A stretch of DNA of 36,034 nucleotides from contig JAHHGR010000049.1 in NCBI GenBank assembly GCA_019359725.1, positions 1-36,034 on the forward strand, written 5' to 3'. The notes beneath the pieces were generated by a model that saw only the letters and a list, made by a program, of their open reading frames with translations, did not search any database and was not told the origin of the DNA. A program made the position numbers and the translations under genes. Of the stretch, positions 1 to 8,546 are shown one piece after another. The DNA comes from Aphanocapsa lilacina HA4352-LM1. GTDB taxonomy: Bacteria > Cyanobacteriota > Cyanobacteriia > Gloeobacterales > Gloeobacteraceae. Every line of letters begins with the position of its first letter. Position 1 is the stretch's first letter.

Positions 1-117
1 GAGCAGGTGCAAAGGGCAATGGACATGATCAATGACCGCCCGCGAAAAGTGCTTGGTTATCGGACACCACGGGAGGTATTCTTAGCTCAGTCAGGTGCTG
101 TTGCACTTCAAACTTGA
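1..117 (+). pseudogene. IS30-family transposase, C-terminal tail (5' cut by window edge)
   Basis: Frame 1 is open from the first base to a TGA at 115-117 and encodes 38 residues. It contains NDRPRKVLGYRTPREVF, the typical C-terminal end of IS30-type DDE transposases (pattern N-RPRK-LGY-TP-E-F). Only the end lies in the window, so it cannot be told whether the full gene is intact to the left. It is followed by AT-rich sequence and then a second, unrelated transposase remnant. Confidence 0.8.
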
Positions 118-297
118 ATGGGCCCTTCGTTGGCATTTTCCCCAGTCTCGCAAATTTTAAATTGTGCAACAAAGTTTCAAATTATACATTTTTTCACCCT
201 GGCATTGTCAGGGCTTACAGCCCGGTGATTGTCAGGAGAGTTGTCGTGTTTTCTGCACTCAGGCCGCTTGCGCTAATCGTACCTCCCCCTGGGTCGG
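118..297. other. Non-coding gap between two IS remnants
   Basis: AT-rich 180 bp between the IS30-type tail and the IS256-type fragment. No credible gene is seen. It contains GTGCAACAAAG near 170-180, which resembles the GTTGCA-containing ends of several IS families, but I could not pair it with a second repeat. It is probably the join between two insertion events. Confidence 0.4.
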
Positions 298-573
298 ATG
301 TGGCGAGAGAACTGGTCGCGGGTGATTCCAATCTTCCGATTTGGTGAAGACATCCGCAAGGTGATTTACACGACGAACGCAATCGAATCATTGAACAAGA
401 CAATTCGAAAGGTGAGTCGCAACCACCGAGTCATGCCGAATGATGAGTCGGTGATGAAGATGGTGTACTTGGCGATCCAGAACCAGATGCAGAAGTGGAC
501 AATGCCGATTCGAGCCTGGCGTCCGGCTCTCAACCGGCTGATGATTGAGTTCGAGGGAAGGCTAAAAGTATGA
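298..573 (+). pseudogene. IS256 (Mutator)-family transposase, C-terminal fragment
   Basis: The 91 residues match the C-terminal part of IS256-type transposases: a W-x3-W-x2-VIPIF segment, then IRKVIYTTNAIESLNKTIRK (the family hallmark with the catalytic-domain Glu in AIESLN), then a DES-x4-YLAIQN-x3-KWT-PIR-W-AL region. The N-terminal roughly 300 residues, including the two catalytic Asp, are missing. The frame is closed upstream by a TAA at 274-276. It is therefore a dead 5'-truncated copy. The ATG at 298 is inside the family homology and is probably not a real start. Confidence 0.85.
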
Positions 574-577
574 CAAA

Positions 578-602
578 ATCACTTACACAAAATAATTGAC
601 AG
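578..602. repeat. Probable right terminal inverted repeat of the IS256-type element
   Basis: About 5 bp after the transposase stop, the sequence CTTACACAAAATAATTGACA resembles the TTACACA-AATTTTTGACA ends common in IS256-family elements. The matching left end is not in the window. This is family-pattern recognition only. Confidence 0.4.
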
Positions 603-662
603 ATCCGGCCGTGTCGCTAATCGCCATCGTTCAGCTCTTCGTTTTGACAGGTCCGCTTCGAT

Positions 663-1997
663 TCATGCCGGAACGCCGCTATTGGCCGGATGGGCGGCAG
701 CGGCAGCGAAGCGGTTGGCCGGCCGGGGCAAGCCAAGATTTTCGCGCAGTGTGCGGCCTTCGTACTCGGTGCGAAAAAGTCCCCGGCGCTGCAATTCGGG
801 GATCACCAGGTCCACGAACTCTTCCAGGCCACCGGGCAGATGGGGCGGCATGATGTTGAACCCGTCGGCCGCGTCCTCTAAGAACCACTCTTCGAGCTGA
901 TCGGCAATCTGGGCGGGCGTGCCCAGGATGGTGCGGTGACCCCGCGCACCGGCTATCGACTCGTACAGCTGCCGGATGGTCAGATTTTCGCGGCGGGCCA
1001 GATCGGTGACGAGCTTCAGGCGGCTCTTGCCGTTGTTGGTGTCGGGCAGATCCGGCAGGAGACCGTCTAGCGGGTAGCCGGACAAATCGACCCCGCCCAC
1101 CAGCGCCGAGAGCAAAGACAGGCCGATTTGCGGATGGATGAGTTCCTGAAGCTGCTCGTATTTGGCTTTGGCCTCCTGCTCGCTTTTGCCGATGACCGCA
1201 AACACCCCGGGCATAATCTTGAGGTGCTCGGGGGTGCGTCCGTACCGGGCAAGCTTACCTTTGACGCTCGCGTAGAACGCCTGGGCTTCGGCAAGTGTCT
1301 GCTGGGCGGTAAAGATCACCTCGGCGGTCTGGGCTGCGAGTTGCTGGCCCGCCTCCGAAGAACCGGCCTGGATAATCACTGGATAGCCCTGGGGCGGACG
1401 GGCGACGTTGAGCGGACCGCGCACCGAAAAATGCTCGCCTTTGTGGCCAGCAACGTGCAGCTTGCCCGGATCGAAGGAAATTCCCGAGTGTTTGTCGTAG
1501 AGGAACGCGTCATCCTCCCAACTGTCCCAAAGTCCGCTCACGACCTCTACGAACTCGCGAGCGCGCTCGTAGCGCAGCGCGTGCTCCATGTGTCTGTCGC
1601 GGTTGAAATTTTTGGCCTCCGCTTCGCTCGCCGAGGTGACCAAATTCCAACCGGCGCGGCCACCGCTGAGGTGATCGAGTGAGGCAAATTTGCGGGCGAG
1701 GTGGTAGGGCTCGTTGTAGGTGGTCGAGGCAGTGGCCGCCAGACCGATGTGCTCGGTCACCGCCGAAAGGGCCGACAGCAACGTCAGCGGCTCGAAGCCG
1801 ACGACGTTGCCGGAGCGGCTCAATGCCTCGCTTCCCTCGCCCCGGTCCCAGACGGCCACCCCGTCGGCCAAAAAAATCATGTCGAAATTGCCGCGCTCCG
1901 CCGTGCGGGCGAGGTGGCGGTAGTGGCTAAAGTCCAGGCTCCCGTCCGCCCGCGCGTCGGGGTGGCGCCAGGCGGCCACATGGTGCCCGGCGCCCAT
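663..1997 (-). CDS. NtaA/SnaA/DszA-family FMN-dependent monooxygenase (N-terminus uncertain)
   Basis: A luciferase-fold flavin monooxygenase of about 445-450 residues, the usual length for nitrilotriacetate, pristinamycin and dibenzothiophene-sulfone monooxygenases. Seen: GAGHHVAAWRHPDA near the N-terminus, NFDMIFLADG, the ARKFASLDHLSGGRAGWNLVTS segment, a YPVIIQAGSSEAGQQ-type FMN-phosphate region and a C-terminal DGFNIMPPHLPGGLEEFVD segment. Members need FMNH2 from a separate reductase; none is encoded nearby. The coordinates begin at the ATG at 1997; an in-frame TTG at 2012 is also possible. Homologs start further upstream with QLRLGAFLM. That sequence is present in frame upstream, but the nearest ATG (2035, MSQK...) is in another frame, so a one-base deletion in an A-run is likely. 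The gene follows the TauD-type gene on the same strand and probably oxidises an organosulfur or related substrate. The substrate itself is inference. Confidence 0.85.
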   Translation of the reverse strand: MGAGHHVAAWRHPDARADGSLDFSHYRHLARTAERGNFDMIFLADGVAVWDRGEGSEALSRSGNVVGFEPLTLLSALSAVTEHIGLAATASTTYNEPYHLARKFASLDHLSGGRAGWNLVTSASEAEAKNFNRDRHMEHALRYERAREFVEVVSGLWDSWEDDAFLYDKHSGISFDPGKLHVAGHKGEHFSVRGPLNVARPPQGYPVIIQAGSSEAGQQLAAQTAEVIFTAQQTLAEAQAFYASVKGKLARYGRTPEHLKIMPGVFAVIGKSEQEAKAKYEQLQELIHPQIGLSLLSALVGGVDLSGYPLDGLLPDLPDTNNGKSRLKLVTDLARRENLTIRQLYESIAGARGHRTILGTPAQIADQLEEWFLEDAADGFNIMPPHLPGGLEEFVDLVIPELQRRGLFRTEYEGRTLRENLGLPRPANRFAAAAAHPANSGVPA

Positions 1998-2075
1998 CAA
2001 GAACGCACCCAACCGGAGTTGCTTTTCTGGCTCATCGTCCGTTCCAGGCGAGTGGTAGATTGACGAAAAAACGGC

Positions 2076-2990
2076 TCAGGCGGCCACCGCGGTGCGCTGC
2101 GTATACAGTGAGGAGTCGCCTTTGAGCGCTTCGCTGGACTTGCCCTCGACGCTGCGCGGGATGTCTCCCACAAGCGTGACGCGCTGCACGCGGCGGGCCT
2201 GGTTGCCGTAATCGGCAAGCGCGTAGTGCTGGGTGGCGCGGTTGTCCCAAAAGACCACGTCTCCTTCCTGCCACCGCCAGCGCACCGTGTTTTCCGGCCG
2301 CGTCACGTAGGACTGCAGCAGTTGAAAAATTTCGACCCCTTCGGTGGGCGAAAGCCCACGGATGTGGCGGACGAAGCCGCCCAACAGCAGCCCGCGCTCG
2401 CCGGATTCCGGGTGGACGCGCACGACCGGATGGACAGTTTCGTACACGGTCGAAGAAAAGACCGCCTGGTACTCTTTGACATCCTCAGGCAGGTCGATGC
2501 CTGCCGCCGCGTAGTCGAAGGTGTTGCTGTGCACCGCCCACAACTGGTCCGCCAGGCTGCGCAGATGGGCAGGCAGATCCTGATAGGCGGCGATGGTGTT
2601 GGCCCAGAGGGTGTCCCCGCCCACCGGCGGAATGGTCAGCGCCCGCAAAATCGAGCCGAGGGGCGGACGATCTACAAAGGTGACGTCCGTGTGCCAGTTG
2701 TTCGCACGGCCGGAACTCTGGCCGTAGTCGAGGTCGAGCACCTCCGGATGCCCTGCCAGGGCGGGCACAGTCGGATGGGCCGTGGTCAGTTCACCAAAGC
2801 GGCGGGCAAAGGCAATCTGAGCGTCGGCGTCGAGCCGCTGGCCGCGGAAGAAAATTACCTTGTGGCGGATCAATGCCTCGCGGATGCGGACGACAATCTC
2901 GTCGCTCAACTGGCCGCCAAGGTCGACGCCGGCAATCTCAGCCCCGATACGCCCGGCGACAGGATGGACAGCAAAGTTATCAGAACCCAT
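2076..2990 (-). CDS. TauD/TfdA-family alpha-ketoglutarate-dependent dioxygenase
   Basis: A 304-residue Fe(II)/2-oxoglutarate dioxygenase of the taurine/alkylsulfate family. Iron ligands are visible as H100-x-D102 (NNWHTDVTF) and distal H255 (ATQHYALADY). Arg266 or Arg270 (RRVQR) probably binds 2-oxoglutarate. The N-terminus has the family start (FAVHPVAGRIGAEIAGVDL). The start at 2990 is preceded by GGAGG about 8 nt upstream, so the longer open frame to 3074 is rejected. Family members release sulfite from taurine or sulfate from alkyl sulfate esters. Placement next to an arylsulfatase, an SsuA-like protein and an NtaA-type monooxygenase supports a role in sulfur scavenging. Which substrate is used cannot be read from the sequence. 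Confidence 0.9.
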   Translation of the reverse strand: MGSDNFAVHPVAGRIGAEIAGVDLGGQLSDEIVVRIREALIRHKVIFFRGQRLDADAQIAFARRFGELTTAHPTVPALAGHPEVLDLDYGQSSGRANNWHTDVTFVDRPPLGSILRALTIPPVGGDTLWANTIAAYQDLPAHLRSLADQLWAVHSNTFDYAAAGIDLPEDVKEYQAVFSSTVYETVHPVVRVHPESGERGLLLGGFVRHIRGLSPTEGVEIFQLLQSYVTRPENTVRWRWQEGDVVFWDNRATQHYALADYGNQARRVQRVTLVGDIPRSVEGKSSEALKGDSSLYTQRTAVAA

Positions 2991-3388
2991 AGCCTGTACC
3001 TCCGTGAATATCAAACCGTTCACGCACCGCCGCACTCCGAACACCAGCCCGGACCCCGCGCAGCACGCAAGCAAATTTAACGGTTATTTGATCGATTTGC
3101 CGTAGAATTTTAGTGAAATTCCTCCGTCCGCGTCAAGGGGTTAACCCAAAGAAAATTTCGCTAATCGCTCAGCAGTGGCGCTGAAAGCCAAGTTGAAGCA
3201 TGCCTTGTGTGGCGGGGCGCGAGTCTCAGGATCGCCTTAAAATACTTTAAATCTACCGATTTAGTGTACAATAAGCCCATCTCGGAACACGGTGCCAGTA
3301 TCTGTATTACATTTCTACACAGAATCGGATGTAGTTTGCCATCTGTTTCTGATCGGTCAGGGATTTTGAAACGATGAGGTGGTGAGGT
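2991..3388. promoter_or_regulatory. Divergent regulatory region of the sulfur-scavenging island
   Basis: 398 bp between the divergent tauD-like and TonB-receptor genes, without a credible gene. Two small dyads are seen: GAATTT-TAGTG-AAATTC at 3105-3121 and AAATC-TACC-GATTT at 3249-3262. Each is associated with the heptamer TTTAGTG (3109-3115 and 3260-3266). TACAAT at 3267-3272 is a plausible -10 element for the plus-strand genes, giving a leader of roughly 110 nt. No -35 element is convincing. A shared regulator binding both sides is inference. Confidence 0.4.
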
Positions 3389-6151
3389 ATGAACAAGAGA
3401 CTGTACCGGCATTATTTGAGCCTGCGCCTTGCCGCTCCGGTGTCGGCTGGGTGCTATGCACTCCAGGCGGCGCTGATGGTGAGCTGCGGTCTTCTGGCGG
3501 TCCCTGCCCTGGCCGAACCGGTCGCGCGCGAAGCGCTCTTGACAGGCAACCTCCTCGCCCGCGGCCGACAAGCGTCTGTTGGCGTCAAAGAACTGCTGCA
3601 GGAGTCCAAGCACGGGGCGGTCAGTCTTCAGGAACTGCCGCCGTTGTGGAATTGGACCGAACCGAGCGCGCTTGGTCAGGCGGTCCCGCCGACCTCTGTG
3701 CCGAAACCGGCCGCTGATCCAGCAACGGAACCGCCTGTCGCCCAGGTGCCCGCGGCTCCTGCGGAGGATGCCCAGGGCGACTTCCTCGATGAAGTGTCAG
3801 TGACGGCGACCCGGCGCGCGACCCGCGAGCGCGATACGACCGCTACGACCTACGCAATCAAAAGAGAGGACTTCCAGGCGCAGGGGGCGACCACCGTCAC
3901 CAGTGCTCTGCAACTGGTGCCCGGCTTCACGGGCTTTTCCGCCCAGGGTGGTGCGGGGGGAAACGGGTTTTTCCTGCGTGGTTTTGACGACCAGCGCTTT
4001 CAGCTGTTGCGCGACGGCATCTCCATCCAGCGGCCCGCCAACGGCCGCACCGACATCTCGCGCTTTTCGCTGGAGAATCTGGAGCGCGTCGAAGTGGTCA
4101 ACGGTGGCGCTACGTTGCGCTACGGGTCCGGCTCGGTCGGGGGGGTGGTCAACCTGATTACCGAGACGCCCAAAGGGCCGCCCAAGATCACGCTCAAGTA
4201 CGAAACAGGCAGCTACGGCTACAGCCGCTACGTGGCCAAATTTGGCGGTGGCGACGACACCTTCAGTTACAACTTTCTCTACGAAGGGGTAATCGCCTTC
4301 AACCAATACCCCTACAGCTTCACCTTGCCCAATTCGGCCCAGTTTTACGGGCCCACGGTCAACGAGAATTCGACCGTGCCCAGCCCCCGGATCACCGCAG
4401 CCAACTATCCCAACGGTAAGAACTCCTTTGGTGTGGGTGGTCTTGATGTCGGTGATCCCGCCAACAGCGGCAATATCGATCTGTTCGGCTACCTCAAGCC
4501 GGAGGTCGGTCCGCCCATCAAGGTGAGCGGTCTCTACGACGTGGGCACCAACTCCGGCGACACCTACGCCGCCAAACTGGTCTTCAAACCCGATGCGTTC
4601 AACAAGCTCACCATGAGCTTGAATCAGCAAAATTACAAAGTGTTCGCGTCCAATCCGGGCAGCGCCTACCGGACGGCATGCTTCGGCGGCGCCTCGGTCG
4701 CGGCCAACCCGACACTTGCTTTGAGCAACTTCCTGCCGGTGGACCCCAACGGCAACCAGCTGGCTTGCGACCAGCAGCGCTACGTCGTGCGTACCGCCAC
4801 CAGCACCCAGGCATTGCCTTACAACTACAACACATCTCTCGACGGCAGCGTCCGTTTTCCGACCGGGCAGGCCTATCCGCTGGCCGAAGTCAACTCCGTG
4901 GACAACCTCTTTTTTGCCCAGAGTAATCAGTCCCAGACGGATCTCAGTTTACAGTGGGACTACGACATCACCCCGACGACGTCGCTCAACAGCTATGTAG
5001 CCTGGTATCAGTTCGTCTCGCCGCGCTACGTACCGCAGCCGTTTTTATACGACAGCAACATCTACCTGGGCCAGCGAATTCCGGGGCCTCCCGGCGAACG
5101 CCTCGCGGTGCTTTCTTTTCAGCCTTTTGTCAACTCGCCCAGGCTCGAACTGCAAAGCGCCCTCACCACCCAACTGTCCCCCGGCCAGACCTTAAGCTTC
5201 GGCCTCAACTACGCCGAAGACAGCAGCTACCAGCAGCCGACCCTCGCCGCCTTCTTCTTCAACCGGGCCATCTCCCGCACTTCAGCCTTCATCGTCGACG
5301 ACATCAGTTTCAGCGACGAGCTGAAGGCGAATCTCGGTTTTCGGTATACCTACAGTACCCAGTTCGGCTCGGTGGGCACCCCGGCCATTGGCCTGCGCTA
5401 CTCCCCTTCCAGCCTCGTTTCGCTGCGGGCCAACTGGTCGCAGGTCTACAGCGTCCCTGCTCCGACGAATCTATTTACCTTTGCTTCGGGCTTCATCGCT
5501 AACCCCGACCTGGGGCCGGAGACCGGCATCACCTACGACATCGGGGCGGACATCACCCCCGCCCCAAATCTGGCCTTCCGGTTGACCTACTACAAAACCA
5601 CGCTGGACGGCTTCATCAGCACAGCCCAGTTGCGCAACCCCGACGCGACCAATCCGCTCTCGCCCACCTTCGGGTTCAATTTCCTCACCACATGGTTGAA
5701 CCTCAACAGCCGCTACGCGTCGGGCATCGAGTTTAGCGGCGATTGGAAAGTGAACGACCAGTGGCGCGTGCGGGTGGTCTGGAACAACAGCGACGTCCGC
5801 CAGTATGGCCTGACCGACGACATCAGTCAGTCGACTTTCCCTTTCTTCTACCAGTATCAAGATCCGCTTATCCCCTTCAACAACGTGGTGAGCGCACTCA
5901 CCTACGCCAATCGGGGTCTCAGTGCGACACTTTTGGGCCGCTACAACGGCGGCCAACGCCGTGCCAATGCGACGGACTTCACCCCCGCATTGGCAACCCT
6001 CGACCTCAACGTCGAAATCCCGCTCACCCCCATCTTCACGCTGACCGGCAATGTCTACAACCTGACCGACACCCAGTACGAACTGATCCCAGGTGTGCCC
6101 GCCCCGGGGACGACGTTTCGCGTCGGCGGCCGATTCGACTTCGGCGTGTGA
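3389..6151 (+). CDS. TonB-dependent outer-membrane receptor
   Basis: A 920-residue outer-membrane active transporter. A long N-terminal signal peptide probably ends at LAVPALA (about residue 42). A Pro/Ala-rich linker follows, then a TonB box-like DEVSVTATR (134-142). The plug domain has a TSALQLVPGFTGF segment, FLRGF, LRDGIS, and LERVEVVNGGATLRYGSGSVGGVVNLIT. The remainder is a beta-barrel ending with VGGRFDFGV, an aromatic-rich strand with a C-terminal hydrophobic residue. The AMIN domain often found in cyanobacterial receptors is not evident. It is the first gene of a unit with an arylsulfatase (38 bp downstream) and an SsuA-like protein, so sulfate-ester uptake is more likely than siderophore uptake. 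That is context-based inference. Confidence 0.93.
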   Translation: MNKRLYRHYLSLRLAAPVSAGCYALQAALMVSCGLLAVPALAEPVAREALLTGNLLARGRQASVGVKELLQESKHGAVSLQELPPLWNWTEPSALGQAVPPTSVPKPAADPATEPPVAQVPAAPAEDAQGDFLDEVSVTATRRATRERDTTATTYAIKREDFQAQGATTVTSALQLVPGFTGFSAQGGAGGNGFFLRGFDDQRFQLLRDGISIQRPANGRTDISRFSLENLERVEVVNGGATLRYGSGSVGGVVNLITETPKGPPKITLKYETGSYGYSRYVAKFGGGDDTFSYNFLYEGVIAFNQYPYSFTLPNSAQFYGPTVNENSTVPSPRITAANYPNGKNSFGVGGLDVGDPANSGNIDLFGYLKPEVGPPIKVSGLYDVGTNSGDTYAAKLVFKPDAFNKLTMSLNQQNYKVFASNPGSAYRTACFGGASVAANPTLALSNFLPVDPNGNQLACDQQRYVVRTATSTQALPYNYNTSLDGSVRFPTGQAYPLAEVNSVDNLFFAQSNQSQTDLSLQWDYDITPTTSLNSYVAWYQFVSPRYVPQPFLYDSNIYLGQRIPGPPGERLAVLSFQPFVNSPRLELQSALTTQLSPGQTLSFGLNYAEDSSYQQPTLAAFFFNRAISRTSAFIVDDISFSDELKANLGFRYTYSTQFGSVGTPAIGLRYSPSSLVSLRANWSQVYSVPAPTNLFTFASGFIANPDLGPETGITYDIGADITPAPNLAFRLTYYKTTLDGFISTAQLRNPDATNPLSPTFGFNFLTTWLNLNSRYASGIEFSGDWKVNDQWRVRVVWNNSDVRQYGLTDDISQSTFPFFYQYQDPLIPFNNVVSALTYANRGLSATLLGRYNGGQRRANATDFTPALATLDLNVEIPLTPIFTLTGNVYNLTDTQYELIPGVPAPGTTFRVGGRFDFGV

Positions 6152-6189
6152 CGGGTATTTTCCACCGCATCCACCCAGCAAGGATTCTT

Positions 6190-8520
6190 ATGTTCCCAAG
6201 AGCGTTGCGTGCGACAAACCCGGTCCTGCGGTTATTGGCCGGTGCGCTGGCTATGGTGGCGGCCGCACTGCCGGTCGCTGCGGGCGAAACGGATTTCAAA
6301 GGCATCATCGGGCCGACCGACAAGGAGTCGAAGCCCTACTTCCCGCCGCCGGTCCGTCCGAAGCCGAATAGCCCCAACGTGGTCTACATCGTCCTCGACG
6401 ACGTCGGCTTCGCCGATCTAGGTTGCTACGGCTCAGAAGTCCAGACGCCCAACATCGACAGGCTGGCCGCAGGCGGTCTGCGCTACAACAACTTCCACAC
6501 CCGGGCCATCTGCTCGCCGACGCGCGCGGCTCTATTGACCGGTCACAACTCCCACTCGGTGGGCCTGCGCACCGTCGCCAACTTTGTCACCGGCTTTCCG
6601 AACGCCAGCGGCCGGATTGCACCCACAGCCACGACCCTCGCCGAGATCCTCCGCCCCGCGGGCTACAGCACCTTTGCCGTCGGCAAATGGCACCTGGTGC
6701 CGCTCAACGAGACCTCGCCCTCCGGGCCTTACGATCAGTGGCCATTGCAGCGCGGTTTTGAGCGCTATTACGGATTTCTCGACGGCCTGACCGATCAGTA
6801 CGTCCCGGAACTGGTGCAGGACAACACGTTCATCGACCCGCCCAAACGTCCCGGCTACCACCTCTCCGAAGATCTGGTGGACCGCTCCATCCAGTACGTC
6901 CGCAGCCAGATGGTCTCCACTCCGGAGAAACCCTTCTTTCTCTATCTGGCCTTCGGCGCCGCCCACGCCCCCCATCAGGTGGCAAAGCCCTTTATCGACA
7001 AGTACCTTCCAGTCTTTGAGAAAGGCTGGGATCGCACCCGCACCGACCGCTCCACCCGCCAGAAACAGTTAGGGATCATTCCAGCTTCGACGACCCTGGT
7101 GCCGCCCAACGAGGGGATCAAGCCCTGGGGCAGCCTCAGCAGCGACGAAAAGAAGCTCTTTGTGCGCTTTCAGGCGGCCTTCGCCGGTTTTCTGGAGCAT
7201 ACCGACTTGCAGATTGGCCGCCTCATCCAGTTTCTGGAGCAGACCGGCAAGCTCGACAACACGATCGTGGTCCTCATTTCCGACAACGGCGCAAGCCAGG
7301 AAGGGGATTTGGAAGGCTTCGTCAACGAAGTGGCGGGTTACGGCCGCGTGCCGGTGCCGCTGGCCGAAAAGCTCAAAGTCCTCGATGACATCGGTACCGG
7401 GCGCACCACCAGCAACTATCCGCTCGGGTGGGCGATGGCGGGCAATACCCCCCTCAAGCTCTACAAGCAGACCGTCCACGGCGGCGGGGTGCGCGACCCG
7501 CTCATCGTCCATTGGCCGCGGGGGATCGCCGGGCGGGGGGCGGTTCGATCGCAGTTCGTCGATGTCATCGACATCACCCCCACGGTGCTCGATCTGGCGG
7601 ACATCGAGGCGCCTAAGACTTACCGGGGCATCGCCCAACAACCGCTCGACGGCGCCAGCATCGCCGCGACGTTTCAAGACGGGCGTGCCCCCAACCCGCG
7701 CGACACCCAGTACTTCGAGCAGGGGGGCAACCGCGCCCTCTGGCAGCAAGGTTGGAAGGCCGTCGCCCTGCACAAGCCGGGCACCGATTTCAATCAAGAC
7801 CGCTGGGAACTTTACAACCTGAACGAGGACTTCTCGGAGAGTACAGATCTGGCCACCCGCTATCCCGAGAAACTCCAGCAGTTGCAGGCGCGCTGGTGGG
7901 AGGAGGCGCGCCGCCACGGCGTGCTGCCCCTCGACGGGCGCAATCCGCTGGAAGTGTCCCGAGCCAGGCTCGCAAGCGCCGAGTTACTCTCCAACCGGGC
8001 GAAGTACACCTATTACCCCGGCCAGGAGCGCCTGACGCGCGACGTCGCCCCGCTCACAGCCAACCGCTCCCACGCAATCACCGCCTACGTGAACCGCCCC
8101 GACCCCAAAGCGGAGGGTGTGCTGTTGGCCTTTGGCGACTTTAACGGCGGGTATGTCTTCTATCTCAAAGACAACAAACTCGTCTTCGACTACAACGCCT
8201 TCGGCACCCACACGGTGATCGCTGCAAATGTCGAGGTGCCCGTCGGCAAATCGGCGCTGCGCTACCAGTTCACCCGCAGCGGCGATTTTCGGGGAACGGG
8301 CGCGCTGTTTATCGACGGCCGCAAGGTCGCCGAGCAGACTTTCGCTGTGCCCCAGAGTCTATTTGCCGCCTGGGAAGGGCTCGATGTCGGGCGCGACGCA
8401 CTGTTGCCGGTGAGCGAAGCCTATCAGGGCAAGGGCGAATTCGCCTTCACCCCGGGGGCGCTCGAAAAAGTTGTCTTTGAAGTCGACCAGCCACAGACCG
8501 CTGCGGCGGCCAATCCGTAA
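6190..8520 (+). CDS. Secreted arylsulfatase (formylglycine-dependent, type I)
   Basis: A 776-residue sulfatase. An N-terminal signal peptide ends near residue 31 (ALPVAAG). Metal-binding D70-D71 lie in VVYIVLDDVGFADLGCYG. The sulfatase signature is C108-S-P-T-R-A-A-L-L-T-G, where C108 is converted to formylglycine by a separate enzyme. The second pair of metal ligands is probably D365-N366 (LISDNGAS). Beyond about residue 600 is an additional C-terminal beta-rich domain, as in large bacterial arylsulfatases of about 780 residues. The ATG at 6190 is chosen because it has AGGA about 6 nt upstream and starts the signal peptide; the frame runs open far upstream inside the receptor gene, but that part is antisense-like filler. 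It would release sulfate from organic sulfate esters in the periplasm. No formylglycine-generating enzyme gene is in the window. Confidence 0.95.
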   Translation: MFPRALRATNPVLRLLAGALAMVAAALPVAAGETDFKGIIGPTDKESKPYFPPPVRPKPNSPNVVYIVLDDVGFADLGCYGSEVQTPNIDRLAAGGLRYNNFHTRAICSPTRAALLTGHNSHSVGLRTVANFVTGFPNASGRIAPTATTLAEILRPAGYSTFAVGKWHLVPLNETSPSGPYDQWPLQRGFERYYGFLDGLTDQYVPELVQDNTFIDPPKRPGYHLSEDLVDRSIQYVRSQMVSTPEKPFFLYLAFGAAHAPHQVAKPFIDKYLPVFEKGWDRTRTDRSTRQKQLGIIPASTTLVPPNEGIKPWGSLSSDEKKLFVRFQAAFAGFLEHTDLQIGRLIQFLEQTGKLDNTIVVLISDNGASQEGDLEGFVNEVAGYGRVPVPLAEKLKVLDDIGTGRTTSNYPLGWAMAGNTPLKLYKQTVHGGGVRDPLIVHWPRGIAGRGAVRSQFVDVIDITPTVLDLADIEAPKTYRGIAQQPLDGASIAATFQDGRAPNPRDTQYFEQGGNRALWQQGWKAVALHKPGTDFNQDRWELYNLNEDFSESTDLATRYPEKLQQLQARWWEEARRHGVLPLDGRNPLEVSRARLASAELLSNRAKYTYYPGQERLTRDVAPLTANRSHAITAYVNRPDPKAEGVLLAFGDFNGGYVFYLKDNKLVFDYNAFGTHTVIAANVEVPVGKSALRYQFTRSGDFRGTGALFIDGRKVAEQTFAVPQSLFAAWEGLDVGRDALLPVSEAYQGKGEFAFTPGALEKVVFEVDQPQTAAAANP

Positions 8521-8546
8521 GCGCATAAGCGAATGCAGGGAAACAC

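Noticed and set aside
3273..3388. Cobalamin or other riboswitch before the TonB receptor
   Set aside because: The leader is only about 110 nt and I could not find a B12-box or other conserved riboswitch core.
3161..3613. 150-codon minus-strand frame across the receptor promoter and signal peptide
   Set aside because: No ribosome site or recognisable domain, and it overlaps the receptor start antisense.
5743..6189. N-terminal extension of the arylsulfatase frame inside the receptor gene
   Set aside because: The 149 extra residues are non-coding in style and overlap the receptor's real frame; the signal peptide and ribosome site place the start at 6190.
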